Origin: a virus
Direction: 5' to 3' (one strand)
Length of the DNA: 54,280 nucleotides
Virus record (IMG/VR): IMGVR_UViG_3300037493_002486
Span: 1 to 54,280 of that record
A program made the translations under genes and the position numbers. Of this stretch, positions 37,596 to 47,032 are shown one piece after another (the first letter of the stretch is position 1; each line of letters starts with the position of its first letter). A model generated the notes under the pieces. That model was not told the DNA's origin. It ran no database searches and worked only from the letters and a program-made list of their open reading frames with translations.

Positions 37596-40556
37596 ATGTT
37601 TAACGACCCACGCGCCAAGGACCTTCTGGCCATGTACCCACGCCGATTAGCCGAAGGCGGTAAAGTAGAATCGCCGTCTACCTTTAATGCAAGAGGGTAT
37701 TTAGACGCATATCCGGATTTACAAAAAGCGTTTGGTAATGACTTAGCCGCTGCAGAACAACACTATACCAATTACGGTATAAAGGAAGGGCGTACAGTTC
37801 CGCCTGTAGAACGGCCTGCAACGACGACCCCATCTTGGCAAGCCCCTGCGGTACAACAACGCAAGACTTCTTTGACTCCGATATATGCCCCTAGTCAAGT
37901 ACCTGCTGGCTATACGGGCAATTACATTGACCCAACAACACTATCCGCGTCACAGCAAAATGCCCGCATTAGGGCGGAACAAGACAAGGCTCTTAGGGAG
38001 GTGATAGACCGAAAAGAACCCGGATCGGTTAGCGGACGTGACTATCGCCAATTGCAACAGGCGGTTCGCAGGTTTGAGGGCCCTCTTAAAGACTTTGGGG
38101 CTCCATTTAATGCAAGAGGCTATTTAGAAGCGAATCCGGATTTAAAAAATGCATTTGGTAATGACGCAGCTGCAGCATGGCAGCATTATTTCCAATTTGG
38201 TAAAAAGGAAGGACGGACAGTCCCCCCTCCATTTAATGCACAAGGGTATCTAGACGCGTATCCGGATTTAAAAAATGCATTTGGTAATAACTTAGCTGCA
38301 GCAGAAGACCACTATTACAATTATGGTAAGAGTGAAGGGCGGACAGTCCCCGTTCCGTTTAATGCACAAAGGTACTTAGATGCATACCCGGATTTAAAAA
38401 AGGCATTTGGCAATGACTTAGCTGCAGCAGAGCAGCACTATATCAATTACGGTAAAAATGAAGGACGGACAACCCCTCCTGCTCCTGATATAACAGATAT
38501 AAATAATCCAATTTTTCGACCTGCCTCTACGGTATCGCCAGTAAATAACCCCACTGCTCCTTCCATAGGAGGCGCATCATACACCGGCCTGTACAATCCG
38601 CTTGTAAATGCTATTACTAATAACGTTAATGCCGTAGTAAAACCGGTGGATCTATCCACCACTCCTACCACGGGAGGGTTATTAAATACTAGCCAATCAC
38701 CTAACACTGTTACAGCGCCTGCAATCACTACTCCTTCCATGGCGTCTGTATATAGCCCTCAGGTTGGTTTTCCGATAGGCAATCAAAGTAATGGATATAG
38801 CATTGCCGACATGATAAAAGGAGGAACATATAACCGCCCTACCTCTGGTTTTGGCATGGCCTCCGTTTTTAACCAAGGCGGTCCAGTAGAAAAAAAGTCC
38901 GGTGAGTCAGAGGCTGCCTCTGACAGTTCCGCCGCGGACCTTGAGCAGTGGCTCTTGAACAACTCACGTGCCCAAGTCGGCCCTGTCGACGTGCAAGAAG
39001 TGCGCTCTGCAAGAGGCCCTGGCAAGTACGACACCCGCCTTAGCAAGAACATAGACGGCCTAGAGGCCTTTGCTGACGTGGACGTTAACGACAAGAAGTT
39101 AAGTCAAGTTGGCGCGAGTTTCGTGGGCCGTGGTCGTATAGGCAATTACGAAGTGCAGTACGTGTACGACCCTGAGACTAAGCAACCTGTGATTACTGGT
39201 GCTATTCGTAGGGAGTTGAGTCCTACTAGTGACGTGTCCGCTGAGGGCGTGTATGTGCCCTCGAGGGACGGCAAGGACTACTACAATGCTGGCGTTCGTT
39301 ACACCAAGCGGTTTGAGAATGGCGGGGAAGTAACAAACGAGAACGACCGAACACTTCGCTCCATTGTCGTTACTCCTACGAATAAAAAAGAAGTAGGCCA
39401 CCCAAATGAATACGTTGACGCCGTAGCGCGTTGGGGACGTAAAGGCCAAGAAGGCTTTGCAAACATGATAGGACTTGGCGAAGAGGTTAAGTTTGCCAAT
39501 GCCATCCCTGAGTTCTACTTTCCTAAGGACGAGCAGCTAGACGGACGTGGCGATGCAATGCGCCATATGTTATTGCAGGCACAGATAGCAAAGAAGCTAG
39601 GCAGGACACCTGCGGAGATTGCAAGCTGGATTCATGAAACCATGTTGACTGGCGGACAGTCAGATGCTGAAAAGGCGATGGACGTGGCCAATGACGCGCG
39701 AGGCATGGACATTGGATTACGGTCCAAGGACAAAGCAGACATGGCCTACCAAGCGCTACAGGCAATCAAGTCTGGACAAGCTAAGACTATTGCAAAGGCG
39801 AAAAAGCCAAAAAAGTTTGAAGATGGCGGGGAAGTAACACCTGCAAAAAGTAGGGTTAAAGAAAACCTTGATGCCATAATTCAAGGGGTAAAAAATGAAA
39901 ACGTCAGTGCTAAGGACGCAGCGTTGTTCATCAATTCGTTTATTCCTGTAACAGGAGATATTCAATCCGCAGCTGAGTTATATCAAGCTTTAAAGGATAA
40001 AGACTACCTAGGAGCAGGGCTTAGCGGGCTTGGATTAATTCCTGGACTTCCTGCTATGGGCGGTGTTATTAAGGGAAGAAAATGGTCAGACAACCCAGGG
40101 GGAAGTTGGTTAGAACATAAAAGAAAACTGGCAGCAGACGAGGGCATGAATGAGTTCGGTACACCTGAAAGAATGGGTACTCTGACAGGAGGCTTTGACG
40201 AAGAGCAAACTATCCCGGTCAGTGTTCTCCGTAATATACGTGGCATGCGAGGAGAACAGGATAATGTAAGGTCTGACTCCATTGAATGGCTTACTAAACA
40301 CATGAGCAAGACTGGAAAATTACCTCCTACTCAAAGTGGTAAAGAATACGCTCCTTTCATTACGGTAGATCAAAGAGGCATACCCTATGTTAACGAAGGC
40401 AATCATAGGATTATGGTTGCGGATAAATTAGGATGGGAAAGCTTACCTGTTGAAATTAGGTACTTTAACGGAGGGGAAGACATGCCTGGTATAATGTCTC
40501 CTAGCAGCATAGAGGCAATGCCCGATTTACCTCGCATGAAGAAAACAAAGAAGTAA
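37596..40556 (+). CDS. large multi-domain, polyvalent-like protein, 986 aa
   Basis: Four repeats of the type FNA-GYLDAYPDL-AFGND-AAA-HY-NYGK-EGRT start at residues 30, 171, 213 and 255 (last three 42 residues apart). A Pro/Thr-rich linker follows to about 430. A middle domain has SARGPGKYDTRLSKN and GVYVPSRDGKDYYNAGVRY; another has MRHMLLQAQIAKKLGR and MDVANDARGMDIGLR; the C-terminus ends in VNEGNHRIMVADKLGWESLP, resembling ParB/sulfiredoxin-like toxin-type domains. A modular protein placed between terL and portal could be packed and injected with DNA. Function is inference. Confidence 0.6.
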   Translation: MFNDPRAKDLLAMYPRRLAEGGKVESPSTFNARGYLDAYPDLQKAFGNDLAAAEQHYTNYGIKEGRTVPPVERPATTTPSWQAPAVQQRKTSLTPIYAPSQVPAGYTGNYIDPTTLSASQQNARIRAEQDKALREVIDRKEPGSVSGRDYRQLQQAVRRFEGPLKDFGAPFNARGYLEANPDLKNAFGNDAAAAWQHYFQFGKKEGRTVPPPFNAQGYLDAYPDLKNAFGNNLAAAEDHYYNYGKSEGRTVPVPFNAQRYLDAYPDLKKAFGNDLAAAEQHYINYGKNEGRTTPPAPDITDINNPIFRPASTVSPVNNPTAPSIGGASYTGLYNPLVNAITNNVNAVVKPVDLSTTPTTGGLLNTSQSPNTVTAPAITTPSMASVYSPQVGFPIGNQSNGYSIADMIKGGTYNRPTSGFGMASVFNQGGPVEKKSGESEAASDSSAADLEQWLLNNSRAQVGPVDVQEVRSARGPGKYDTRLSKNIDGLEAFADVDVNDKKLSQVGASFVGRGRIGNYEVQYVYDPETKQPVITGAIRRELSPTSDVSAEGVYVPSRDGKDYYNAGVRYTKRFENGGEVTNENDRTLRSIVVTPTNKKEVGHPNEYVDAVARWGRKGQEGFANMIGLGEEVKFANAIPEFYFPKDEQLDGRGDAMRHMLLQAQIAKKLGRTPAEIASWIHETMLTGGQSDAEKAMDVANDARGMDIGLRSKDKADMAYQALQAIKSGQAKTIAKAKKPKKFEDGGEVTPAKSRVKENLDAIIQGVKNENVSAKDAALFINSFIPVTGDIQSAAELYQALKDKDYLGAGLSGLGLIPGLPAMGGVIKGRKWSDNPGGSWLEHKRKLAADEGMNEFGTPERMGTLTGGFDEEQTIPVSVLRNIRGMRGEQDNVRSDSIEWLTKHMSKTGKLPPTQSGKEYAPFITVDQRGIPYVNEGNHRIMVADKLGWESLPVEIRYFNGGEDMPGIMSPSSIEAMPDLPRMKKTKK

Positions 40557-40559
40557 CAC

Positions 40560-40589
40560 TTGCGTAAACCCTGCAATACCGAGTACACT
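40560..40589 (+). promoter_or_regulatory. candidate promoter of the portal/head operon
   Basis: TTGCGT (40560-40565) and TACACT (40584-40589), 18-nt spacer, in the 59-nt gap before the portal gene. Same class as at 13441, 20424 and 27394. Confidence 0.5.
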
Positions 40590-40615
40590 ACGGAAAATAC
40601 TCGGACGAGAATCCT

Positions 40616-43015
40616 ATGCCCATTGACAAAGTAGTTAACCAAGCCCCTGAAACATCTATTGAGATTGATCAGGAAGGCCTGCCCGAAATCGAAATAGTCT
40701 TGGAAGACGATGGCGGAGCTACGGTTGAGATAGGCGAAGACGAGGATAACGAGGTAGAATTTTACGCCAACTTGGCGGAAGTGATTGACCAAGACGATTT
40801 AAGCCGTATGTCTATTGACTTACTGGCTTTATTTGACGCCGACAAGGCCTCCCGTAGTGACTGGGAGCAAGTTTATGCCAAGGGCCTTGAGCTGTTAGGC
40901 TTGAAAGTCGAAGAACGCACCAAGCCATTCCGTGGCGCAGCCGGTGCAGTCCACCCAATGTTGACCGAAGCGGTAGTACAGTTCCAATCGCAAGCGATGA
41001 AGGAGCTAATGCCAGCAGACGGACCTGTTAGAACGCAGGTTTTGGGCAAGGAAACAGTAGAAAAACTACAACAAGCGTCACGTGTTCAAGATTTTATGAA
41101 CTACGAACTGACAACCGTGATGGAAGAGTACACTCCAGAGATGGATCAGGCCTTATTCTACCTAGGTTACGGCGGTTCTGTGTTCAAAAAAGTGTATTTT
41201 AATGCACAATTAGACAGAATGGTGAGCAAGTTAGTACTTGCTGACGACTTATACATCCCTTACACCGGCTCAAGCGTCATGAGCCAATGCCCACGGATCA
41301 CGCACCGTGTTCCGATGGACGCAAACGAGTTCAGAAAGCGCGTTGTCGCTGGCGAATACTTGGATTTAGACATCCAAGCAGAGAGTTCTGACCCAAATCA
41401 AGACCAAATTCAAGAAGGCGTGGACCGTCAAACAGGTTTAAGCCCTTCTGACCAAGCCGAAGAAGTATTTTTGCTTGAATTCCAAGTGGATTATGACATT
41501 CCAGGCTTCGAAGACACGGATGAAGACGGTGAACCGACAGGAATTAAGCTTCCTTACGTTGTAACCATTGACGAAGTGAGCGGAAACGTGCTCGGCGTGC
41601 GTCGTAACTGGAAAGAAGGCGACGAATTAAAACGTCGCTGCAATTATTTTGTGCATTATGTGTTGATCGAGGGCCTTGGTGCGTATGGCTTGGGCTTTGT
41701 TCACTTAATCGGCAGCCTATCTAAGACAGCAACGGCTGCATTACGTCAATTAATTGACGCGGGTACGTTCTCTAACCTACCTGCAGGCTTCAAGGCTAAA
41801 GGCGCACGGATCGCGGACACGGATACACCTATCCAACCAGGCGAATGGCGTGACATTGACGCTGGTGGCGCTGAATTGCAGTCATCACTATTACCATTAC
41901 CGTATAAAGAGCCTAGCCAAACACTATTCCAGTTATTAGGCTTCACTGTAGACGCGGGTAAACGCCTTGCAAGTATCGCGGACATGCAAGTTGGTGATGG
42001 CAATCAGAACGCAGCGGTCGGAACGACCATTGCATTGCTTGAGCGTGGCTCAATGGTCATGTCGGCCATCCATAAACGCTTGCACTACGCACAAAAATTG
42101 GAATTCCAACTGCTTGCCAAGGGCTTTGGTGAGTATTTACCTAAAGAGTACCCTTATGACGTGCCGGGTGCCAGTCGTAAGATTAAAAAATCAGACTTTG
42201 ACAACATGGTGGCAGTGCTTCCGGTTGCCGACCCTAACATATTCTCTACAGCACAGCGTATAACCCTTGCACAAACACAGCTACAGCTTGCGCAGGCGGC
42301 CCCACAGATGCATAACATGTACGAGGCATACTACCGGGTCTACACGGCACTAAACGTGCGTGATATCGACGGCATATTGCGTCCACAGAGCTCTCAAATG
42401 CCAAAAGACCCGGCGACAGAGAATGCTGACGTGTTGGATACGATGGAATTGAAAGCATTTGCTGGTCAACAGCATGACGCACACATTGAATCGCACTTAC
42501 GCATGGGCATGTCGCCAATGTTGCAGGCGAACCCTATGTCTGCGTCTATATTGCAAAAACACATCTTGCAACACATCCGTATTAGGGCAGAAGAGGACGT
42601 GGAAGCCGAATTATTCCAAGCATACGGCACGGACCCAGACGGTATGGTGTCAATAATCCAAAAAGAGGGTATGATTGCATTGAAAGTAGCGCAAGCCATG
42701 GCTGACGTTAAAGCAATGCAAGACCAAATCGCTGGTACAGGCCAAGAAGCCACTGACCCGGTTGTGGAACTCAAGAAACAAGAATTGGATCAACGTGCTA
42801 AGGCTGACGCGGCGGATGCAGCGGCTAAGGAGAAGAGTTTGGCACTCCAACAAGAAAAATTAAGACAAGAAGCGCAAGATGATAAGGCCAGCATTGCATC
42901 GCAGGATGCAATCGCAGAGGAACGTGCTGCTATTGCCCGTGAGCGGTTGGCCATTATGGAACAACAGATGTTAGGTCAACAACAGCAGGGTCAAGGAGAT
43001 AACAATGCCGCTTAA
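40616..43015 (+). CDS. portal protein (P22 gp1-like)
   Basis: 799 aa, typical length for podovirus portals of this type. Characteristic segments are KPFRGAAGAVHPMLTEAVVQFQ, DYELTT-like FMNYELTTVMEEY, LFYLGYGGSVFKKVYF, and a DVSGNV-like VTIDEVSGNVLGVRRNW. The C-terminal 150 residues are Gln/Ala-rich coiled coil (KEKSLALQQEKLRQEAQ). Forms the dodecameric DNA entry ring. Overlaps the next gene by 11 nt. Confidence 0.93.
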   Translation: MPIDKVVNQAPETSIEIDQEGLPEIEIVLEDDGGATVEIGEDEDNEVEFYANLAEVIDQDDLSRMSIDLLALFDADKASRSDWEQVYAKGLELLGLKVEERTKPFRGAAGAVHPMLTEAVVQFQSQAMKELMPADGPVRTQVLGKETVEKLQQASRVQDFMNYELTTVMEEYTPEMDQALFYLGYGGSVFKKVYFNAQLDRMVSKLVLADDLYIPYTGSSVMSQCPRITHRVPMDANEFRKRVVAGEYLDLDIQAESSDPNQDQIQEGVDRQTGLSPSDQAEEVFLLEFQVDYDIPGFEDTDEDGEPTGIKLPYVVTIDEVSGNVLGVRRNWKEGDELKRRCNYFVHYVLIEGLGAYGLGFVHLIGSLSKTATAALRQLIDAGTFSNLPAGFKAKGARIADTDTPIQPGEWRDIDAGGAELQSSLLPLPYKEPSQTLFQLLGFTVDAGKRLASIADMQVGDGNQNAAVGTTIALLERGSMVMSAIHKRLHYAQKLEFQLLAKGFGEYLPKEYPYDVPGASRKIKKSDFDNMVAVLPVADPNIFSTAQRITLAQTQLQLAQAAPQMHNMYEAYYRVYTALNVRDIDGILRPQSSQMPKDPATENADVLDTMELKAFAGQQHDAHIESHLRMGMSPMLQANPMSASILQKHILQHIRIRAEEDVEAELFQAYGTDPDGMVSIIQKEGMIALKVAQAMADVKAMQDQIAGTGQEATDPVVELKKQELDQRAKADAADAAAKEKSLALQQEKLRQEAQDDKASIASQDAIAEERAAIARERLAIMEQQMLGQQQQGQGDNNAA

Positions 43016-43265
43016 AAAAGGTAGTAGCAAGAAAACCATATCCAGCAACATCGGTACACTTGTCGGTGACTTTAAAGAGTCAGGCAAGATTGGCACAAGC
43101 AAGCCAGCGTCAAAGGCTAAGGCCGTAAAACAGGCTGTGGCCATTGCGTTTAGCAAAGCAGGTAAAACTAGGCCCGCCAAGATGAAGAAGGGTGGCGATG
43201 TAATGGAAGCTAAAGTAACATACGTAAAGAAAAAAGACGGTAATAAACCAGTAAAGATTTGTTAA
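43005..43265 (+). CDS. small basic phage protein (DUF6496-like), 86 aa
   Basis: Very Lys-rich; KGSSKKTISSNIGTLV followed by KAVKQAVAIAFSKAGK. This pattern (N-terminal SKKTISENI and KQAVAIALS) is that of a small protein encoded next to portal genes in many phages. The role is unknown; it may bind DNA. Confidence 0.75.
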   Translation: MPLKKGSSKKTISSNIGTLVGDFKESGKIGTSKPASKAKAVKQAVAIAFSKAGKTRPAKMKKGGDVMEAKVTYVKKKDGNKPVKIC

Positions 43266-43280
43266 ATAGTTTTAAGCCTA

Positions 43281-43308
43281 CAGACGAGGGCTCTTGATCG
43301 TCTGCCTT
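43281..43308 (+). terminator. weak terminator-like hairpin
   Basis: CAGACGA-N10-TCGTCTG (43281-43304) followed by CCTTTT. Short T run, so it may only attenuate transcription. Confidence 0.4.
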
Positions 43309-43327
43309 TTACATGGAAGATTGAACC

Positions 43328-43522
43328 ATGCTTGAATATGCAGAAAGACTTCTTAAGGAAGTTAGAAAGTTACAGTCGGACTCCGAAGCAATAGTGCTGA
43401 ACGGCACCATTGCCAATATGGAACGGTATCGTTTCATGATGGGGCGTCTAGAAGGCTTAAAACTCGTTGAGGAAATGATCAAGGAATCCTTGAACTCAAA
43501 TATTGATCCTTTAGATTTTTAA
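43328..43522 (+). CDS. small helical protein, 64 aa
   Basis: MLEYAERLLKEVRKLQSDSE with VEEMIKESLNSNIDPLDF at the end; an all-helical charged protein, possibly an accessory head protein. RBS weak. Fits between portal accessory and co-chaperonin genes. Confidence 0.65.
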   Translation: MLEYAERLLKEVRKLQSDSEAIVLNGTIANMERYRFMMGRLEGLKLVEEMIKESLNSNIDPLDF

Positions 43523-43535
43523 CCGTGGAGGCCCT

Positions 43536-44006
43536 ATGGCAGAAGAAGAAACAAAGAACCTAACAGCGCTAGAAAAGAAGTGGCTTGAGAACGAGCAGAA
43601 TAAGCAGCCGTCTATTGACGATGCCTATGACGCAGACGGCCAGTTTGACCCATCACTGATACCAGAGGAGGCCATAAGCCGTATTCCTCGCCCTACAGGA
43701 TGGCGTGTAGCAATATTGCCGTATCGTGGCGCAGAACGCACGAAGAGCGGTATTGTGATAGCAGAAGAAACTCAGAAACGTACACAGCTGGCTACGAATT
43801 GCGGCTACGTATTAAGCTTGGGTGATTTAGCCTACAAAGACGAATCCAAATTCCCATTCGGCGCATGGTGCAAAGAAGGCGACTGGATTATCTTTGGTAG
43901 GTACGCAGGTTCACGTATTTCTATCGATGGTGGTGAAATCCGATTTTTAAACGATGATGAAATCTTGGGCATTGTAAATGACCCAGAAGACATCTTGCAT
44001 ATGTAA
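43536..44006 (+). CDS. GroES-like co-chaperonin
   Basis: 156 aa. From residue 50 (RPTGWRVAILPYRGAERTKSGIVIAEET) the strand pattern and the mobile-loop position match cpn10 proteins, followed by GYVLSLGDLAYKDESKFPFG, CKEGDWIIFGRYAG and a GGEIRFLNDDEILGIV end. Phage co-chaperonins such as T4 gp31 replace host GroES for capsid folding. Its place beside scaffold and capsid genes fits that job. The N-terminal 45 residues are an extra acidic helix. Confidence 0.85.
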   Translation: MAEEETKNLTALEKKWLENEQNKQPSIDDAYDADGQFDPSLIPEEAISRIPRPTGWRVAILPYRGAERTKSGIVIAEETQKRTQLATNCGYVLSLGDLAYKDESKFPFGAWCKEGDWIIFGRYAGSRISIDGGEIRFLNDDEILGIVNDPEDILHM

Positions 44007-44019
44007 GGAGTAGAAAGTT

Positions 44020-44919
44020 ATGGCTGAAGATTTAGACTTTAAGGTAGGCGAAGAAGACGAAAGTCCGGCTACTGTCGAGCTTGATGGCGACGGTGGTTCC
44101 GAACTAATCAATAATGACTCCAACCAGGCCCCTTATGTTGAAACACAATCAACACAGGCGCAAGGCGAGGAACTAGATGTATACAGCGACAAGGTAAAGA
44201 AACGCATTGACAAGCTTACTGCTCGTCTACGCGAGACAGAACGTCGCGAACAGGCTGCGCTAGAGTACGCTAAAAACGTACAACAAAAAGCACAGGCCTA
44301 TGAGCAATATGCTTATAATTCGGATAATGCCCGCTTAGGCGAGACCAAAAGCCGTATTGATACACAAGCTGTTGCCTTAAAACAGATTATCCGTAAGGCA
44401 CGTGAAGAAGGCGACTACGACACGGAGATAGAAGCGCAAGAACGTTTGACTGAAATTCAAATGGAACAACGCAGTATTTCTGAAGTAGCGTCACAACGTC
44501 AATACAACCAACAACAGGTACAGCAGGCCCCTCAACAGGTGCAACAGCCTGTCCAACAGCGCTCTAGCTATGACCCTAAAGCCGAAGCGTGGGCCGAGGA
44601 AAACGAATGGTATGGCAAAAACGTGGCAATGACACATGCAGCTCAGGGCATTCATAAGCAATTAGTTTTAGCAGAAAGATTTGACCCAAACTCAGATGAG
44701 TATTATGATGAGCTAAATAATAGATTGCGCGAGGCATTCCCTACGCAATTCAACGCAAAAAACAGGACCAATCGACCCGTGCAAACGGTTGCGCCTGCTT
44801 CCAGGTCTTCTGGAGTAAATAATGCACGCCGCACTGTCAAGCTCTCACCGAGCCAAGTTGCGATAGCTAAAAAATTGGGTGTTCCGTTAGAAGAATACGC
44901 CAAATACGTTAAGGAGTAA
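44020..44919 (+). CDS. putative scaffolding protein
   Basis: 299 aa. Acidic N-terminus, then a long coiled coil (DKVKKRIDKLTARLRETERRE) and a Gln-rich segment (about 165-185, QQVQQAPQQVQQPVQQ). The C-terminus is basic (RRTVKLSPSQVAIAKKLG), the usual end of scaffolds that bind the capsid protein. Located just before decoration and capsid genes. Function by context and composition. Confidence 0.75.
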   Translation: MAEDLDFKVGEEDESPATVELDGDGGSELINNDSNQAPYVETQSTQAQGEELDVYSDKVKKRIDKLTARLRETERREQAALEYAKNVQQKAQAYEQYAYNSDNARLGETKSRIDTQAVALKQIIRKAREEGDYDTEIEAQERLTEIQMEQRSISEVASQRQYNQQQVQQAPQQVQQPVQQRSSYDPKAEAWAEENEWYGKNVAMTHAAQGIHKQLVLAERFDPNSDEYYDELNNRLREAFPTQFNAKNRTNRPVQTVAPASRSSGVNNARRTVKLSPSQVAIAKKLGVPLEEYAKYVKE

Positions 44920-44923
44920 TAAA

Positions 44924-45409
44924 ATGGATCAAGAACAAGCTGTACCAAAACTAAATCGCAGTGCACGTGAGACAGATTCACGAGAAACTACTGCGCGCCG
45001 TAAATCTTGGGCCCCTCCTTCACGATTGGATGCGCCTCCTGCGCCTCCAGGATACAAGCACCGTTGGATTAGAGCAGAATCTGGTGGACAAGAAGACCGT
45101 ATTAACGTCACGGGTAAACTCCGTGAAGGTTATGAGTTAGTACGTGCCGACGAGTACCCAGAATTTAGCAGTCCTTCAGTAGACGATGGCCGACATGCTG
45201 GTGTTATCAGCGTGGGAGGTTTATTGCTTGCACGAATCCCAGAGGAAACAGCACAAGAGCGACGCCAGTATTACGAATCACGCACCCATGATCAATTATT
45301 GGCTGTCGATAACGATTTAAGCAAATCAAATGGACATTCGTCTATGCGAATTCAGAATCCGACTCGTCAGACCCGTGTATCGTTCGGCGGACCTAAATCC
45401 TCCGAATAA
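44924..45409 (+). CDS. conserved phage head-region protein, 161 aa
   Basis: Contains RKSWAPPSRLDAPPAPPGYK and HRWIRAESGGQEDRINVTGK, then EGYELVRADEYPEFS. This protein type is commonly encoded between scaffold and capsid genes in uncultured podoviruses. Its role is unknown; the Pro-rich, charged sequence may be unfolded until assembly. Confidence 0.75.
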   Translation: MDQEQAVPKLNRSARETDSRETTARRKSWAPPSRLDAPPAPPGYKHRWIRAESGGQEDRINVTGKLREGYELVRADEYPEFSSPSVDDGRHAGVISVGGLLLARIPEETAQERRQYYESRTHDQLLAVDNDLSKSNGHSSMRIQNPTRQTRVSFGGPKSSE

Positions 45410-45431
45410 CTTAATTTAAGGAAATGACAAA

Positions 45432-46013
45432 ATGGCAAATATAGATAAAGCCTTTGGTCTTCGTGCATTAGGAAACCTTTCAGCTACTGGCGCTCAAGCT
45501 CAGTACGGTTTCACAATCGCAGATAACCAAGCAGGCGCAATTTTCCAAGGTGACTTGGTAACAGTTTATGATGGTTATTTAGTGGCATTTGCACCAGCGA
45601 CACACACTGCAGCAGTAGGCGTGTTCAACGGTTGTAACTACATTGATCCAACCACTGGTAAACCTACATGGAAGAACTACTACCCAGGTAGCGTTAACAT
45701 CACTCAAGGCACTATCCAAGCTGATGTTATCGATGATCCAGCACAATTATTCATCATTCAATGCGATGAAGGCTTAACACAAGCTCAAATCGGTTTCAAT
45801 GCTGACGTAGTTGCAGGTTCAGGCAGCACAACAACAGGTCAATCTGCAATGGAGTTAGATTCTTCTACTATCGCCAAAACAGCAGCTTTGAACTTGAAAA
45901 TCGTTGGTTTATACAACGTTCCAGGCAACGAATTCGGCACTAACGCCGTTGCTGTTGTAAAAATCAATGAACATCTATTCGGCAGCGTTGGCGTTGCTGG
46001 TCAAGGAGCTTAA
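45432..46013 (+). CDS. head decoration/stabilisation-like protein
   Basis: 193 aa, beta-rich, starting MANIDKAFGLRALGNLSATG, with a central TVYDGYLVAFAP and GVFNGCNYIDPTTGKPTW. It lies directly before the capsid gene, where phages of this type encode a decoration protein. Classification is by position and composition. Confidence 0.75.
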   Translation: MANIDKAFGLRALGNLSATGAQAQYGFTIADNQAGAIFQGDLVTVYDGYLVAFAPATHTAAVGVFNGCNYIDPTTGKPTWKNYYPGSVNITQGTIQADVIDDPAQLFIIQCDEGLTQAQIGFNADVVAGSGSTTTGQSAMELDSSTIAKTAALNLKIVGLYNVPGNEFGTNAVAVVKINEHLFGSVGVAGQGA

Positions 46014-46015
46014 TC

Positions 46016-46924
46016 ATGGCAATTTCACGTTCCCAACTAGTAAAAGAACTTGAGCCGGGTCTGAACGCATTGTTCGGCATGGAATACAAGGGTTACGAAA
46101 AAGAGCACGAGCAAATATACGATACCGAAACTTCTGACCGTGCGTTTGAAGAAGAGGTAATGTTGTCTGGCTTCGGTGAAGCTCCTGTTAAAACTGAGGG
46201 TGCTGGCGTTTCATACGACAATGCTCAAGAAGTTTACACAGCGCGTTACACACACGAAACCATTGCTTTGGCTTATTCATTAACTGAAGAAGCTGTTGAA
46301 GATAACTTGTATGCATCACTTGCTGCTCGTTACACCAAAGCATTAGCTCGTTCAATGGCAACAACAAAACAAATCAAAGCAGCAGCCGTATTAAACAATG
46401 CGTTTACTACAGCAATCGGCGGCGACGGCAAACCTTTGTGTGCAACTGACCATCCAACATTGTCTGGTCCAGATCTACGCAACGAATTGTCAACTCCAGC
46501 TGACTTAAGCGAAACTTCACTTGAGCAAGCTTTGATTGACATCGCAGCATTCACTGATGAGCGTGGTTTGAAAATCGCGGTTCGTGGTTTGAAATTGATT
46601 GTTCCAAAAGAACTACAATTCACCTCTGATCGTATTTTGAAATCTACTCTACGTGTTGGTACTGCTGATAACGATATCAACGCTATCAAAAACATGGGTA
46701 TGGTTCCACAAGGCTACACAGTCAACCATTACCTAACAGACCCAGACGCTTGGTTCATCAAAACTGATGCTCCTAACGGCATGAAAATGTTTGAACGTGT
46801 TGCGTTCAAAACTGGTTTTGAAGGTGATTTTGATACAGGTAACGTACGTTACAAAGCACGTGAGCGTTATAGCTTCGGTTACAGCGATCCACGCGGTATC
46901 TTCGGTTCACCAGGTACACCTTAA
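46016..46924 (+). CDS. major capsid protein
   Basis: 302 aa, HK97-fold candidate. Starts MAISRSQLVKELEPGLNALFG, with EGAGVSYDNAQEVYTARYTH and AYSLTEEAVEDNLYASLAARY typical of this capsid group (Mu-like/short-tail phages). No protease domain is seen, so no maturation cleavage can be inferred. Begins 2 nt after the decoration gene stop. Confidence 0.9.
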   Translation: MAISRSQLVKELEPGLNALFGMEYKGYEKEHEQIYDTETSDRAFEEEVMLSGFGEAPVKTEGAGVSYDNAQEVYTARYTHETIALAYSLTEEAVEDNLYASLAARYTKALARSMATTKQIKAAAVLNNAFTTAIGGDGKPLCATDHPTLSGPDLRNELSTPADLSETSLEQALIDIAAFTDERGLKIAVRGLKLIVPKELQFTSDRILKSTLRVGTADNDINAIKNMGMVPQGYTVNHYLTDPDAWFIKTDAPNGMKMFERVAFKTGFEGDFDTGNVRYKARERYSFGYSDPRGIFGSPGTP

Positions 46925-46947
46925 TTCAACGGTAATACGTAGAATGG

Positions 46948-46972
46948 AAAGCCACCTTCGGGTGGCTTTTTT
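46948..46972 (+). terminator. rho-independent terminator after the capsid gene
   Basis: AAAGCCACC-TTCG-GGTGGCTTTTTT. Same stem-loop core as the terminator of pqqA. It ends capsid-operon transcripts 24 nt after the stop. Confidence 0.9.
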
Positions 46973-46985
46973 ATTGCAAAAAGTA

Positions 46986-47013
46986 TTGACAGCACTAATA
47001 CATACTGTATAGT
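46986..47013 (+). promoter_or_regulatory. strong sigma70-like promoter before the GIY-YIG gene
   Basis: TTGACA (46986-46991, exact consensus) and TATAGT (47008-47013) with a 16-nt spacer. Better than the other candidates; it can also feed the downstream tail genes. Confidence 0.7.
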
Positions 47014-47032
47014 GGGACCAAAGGAGTAGATT

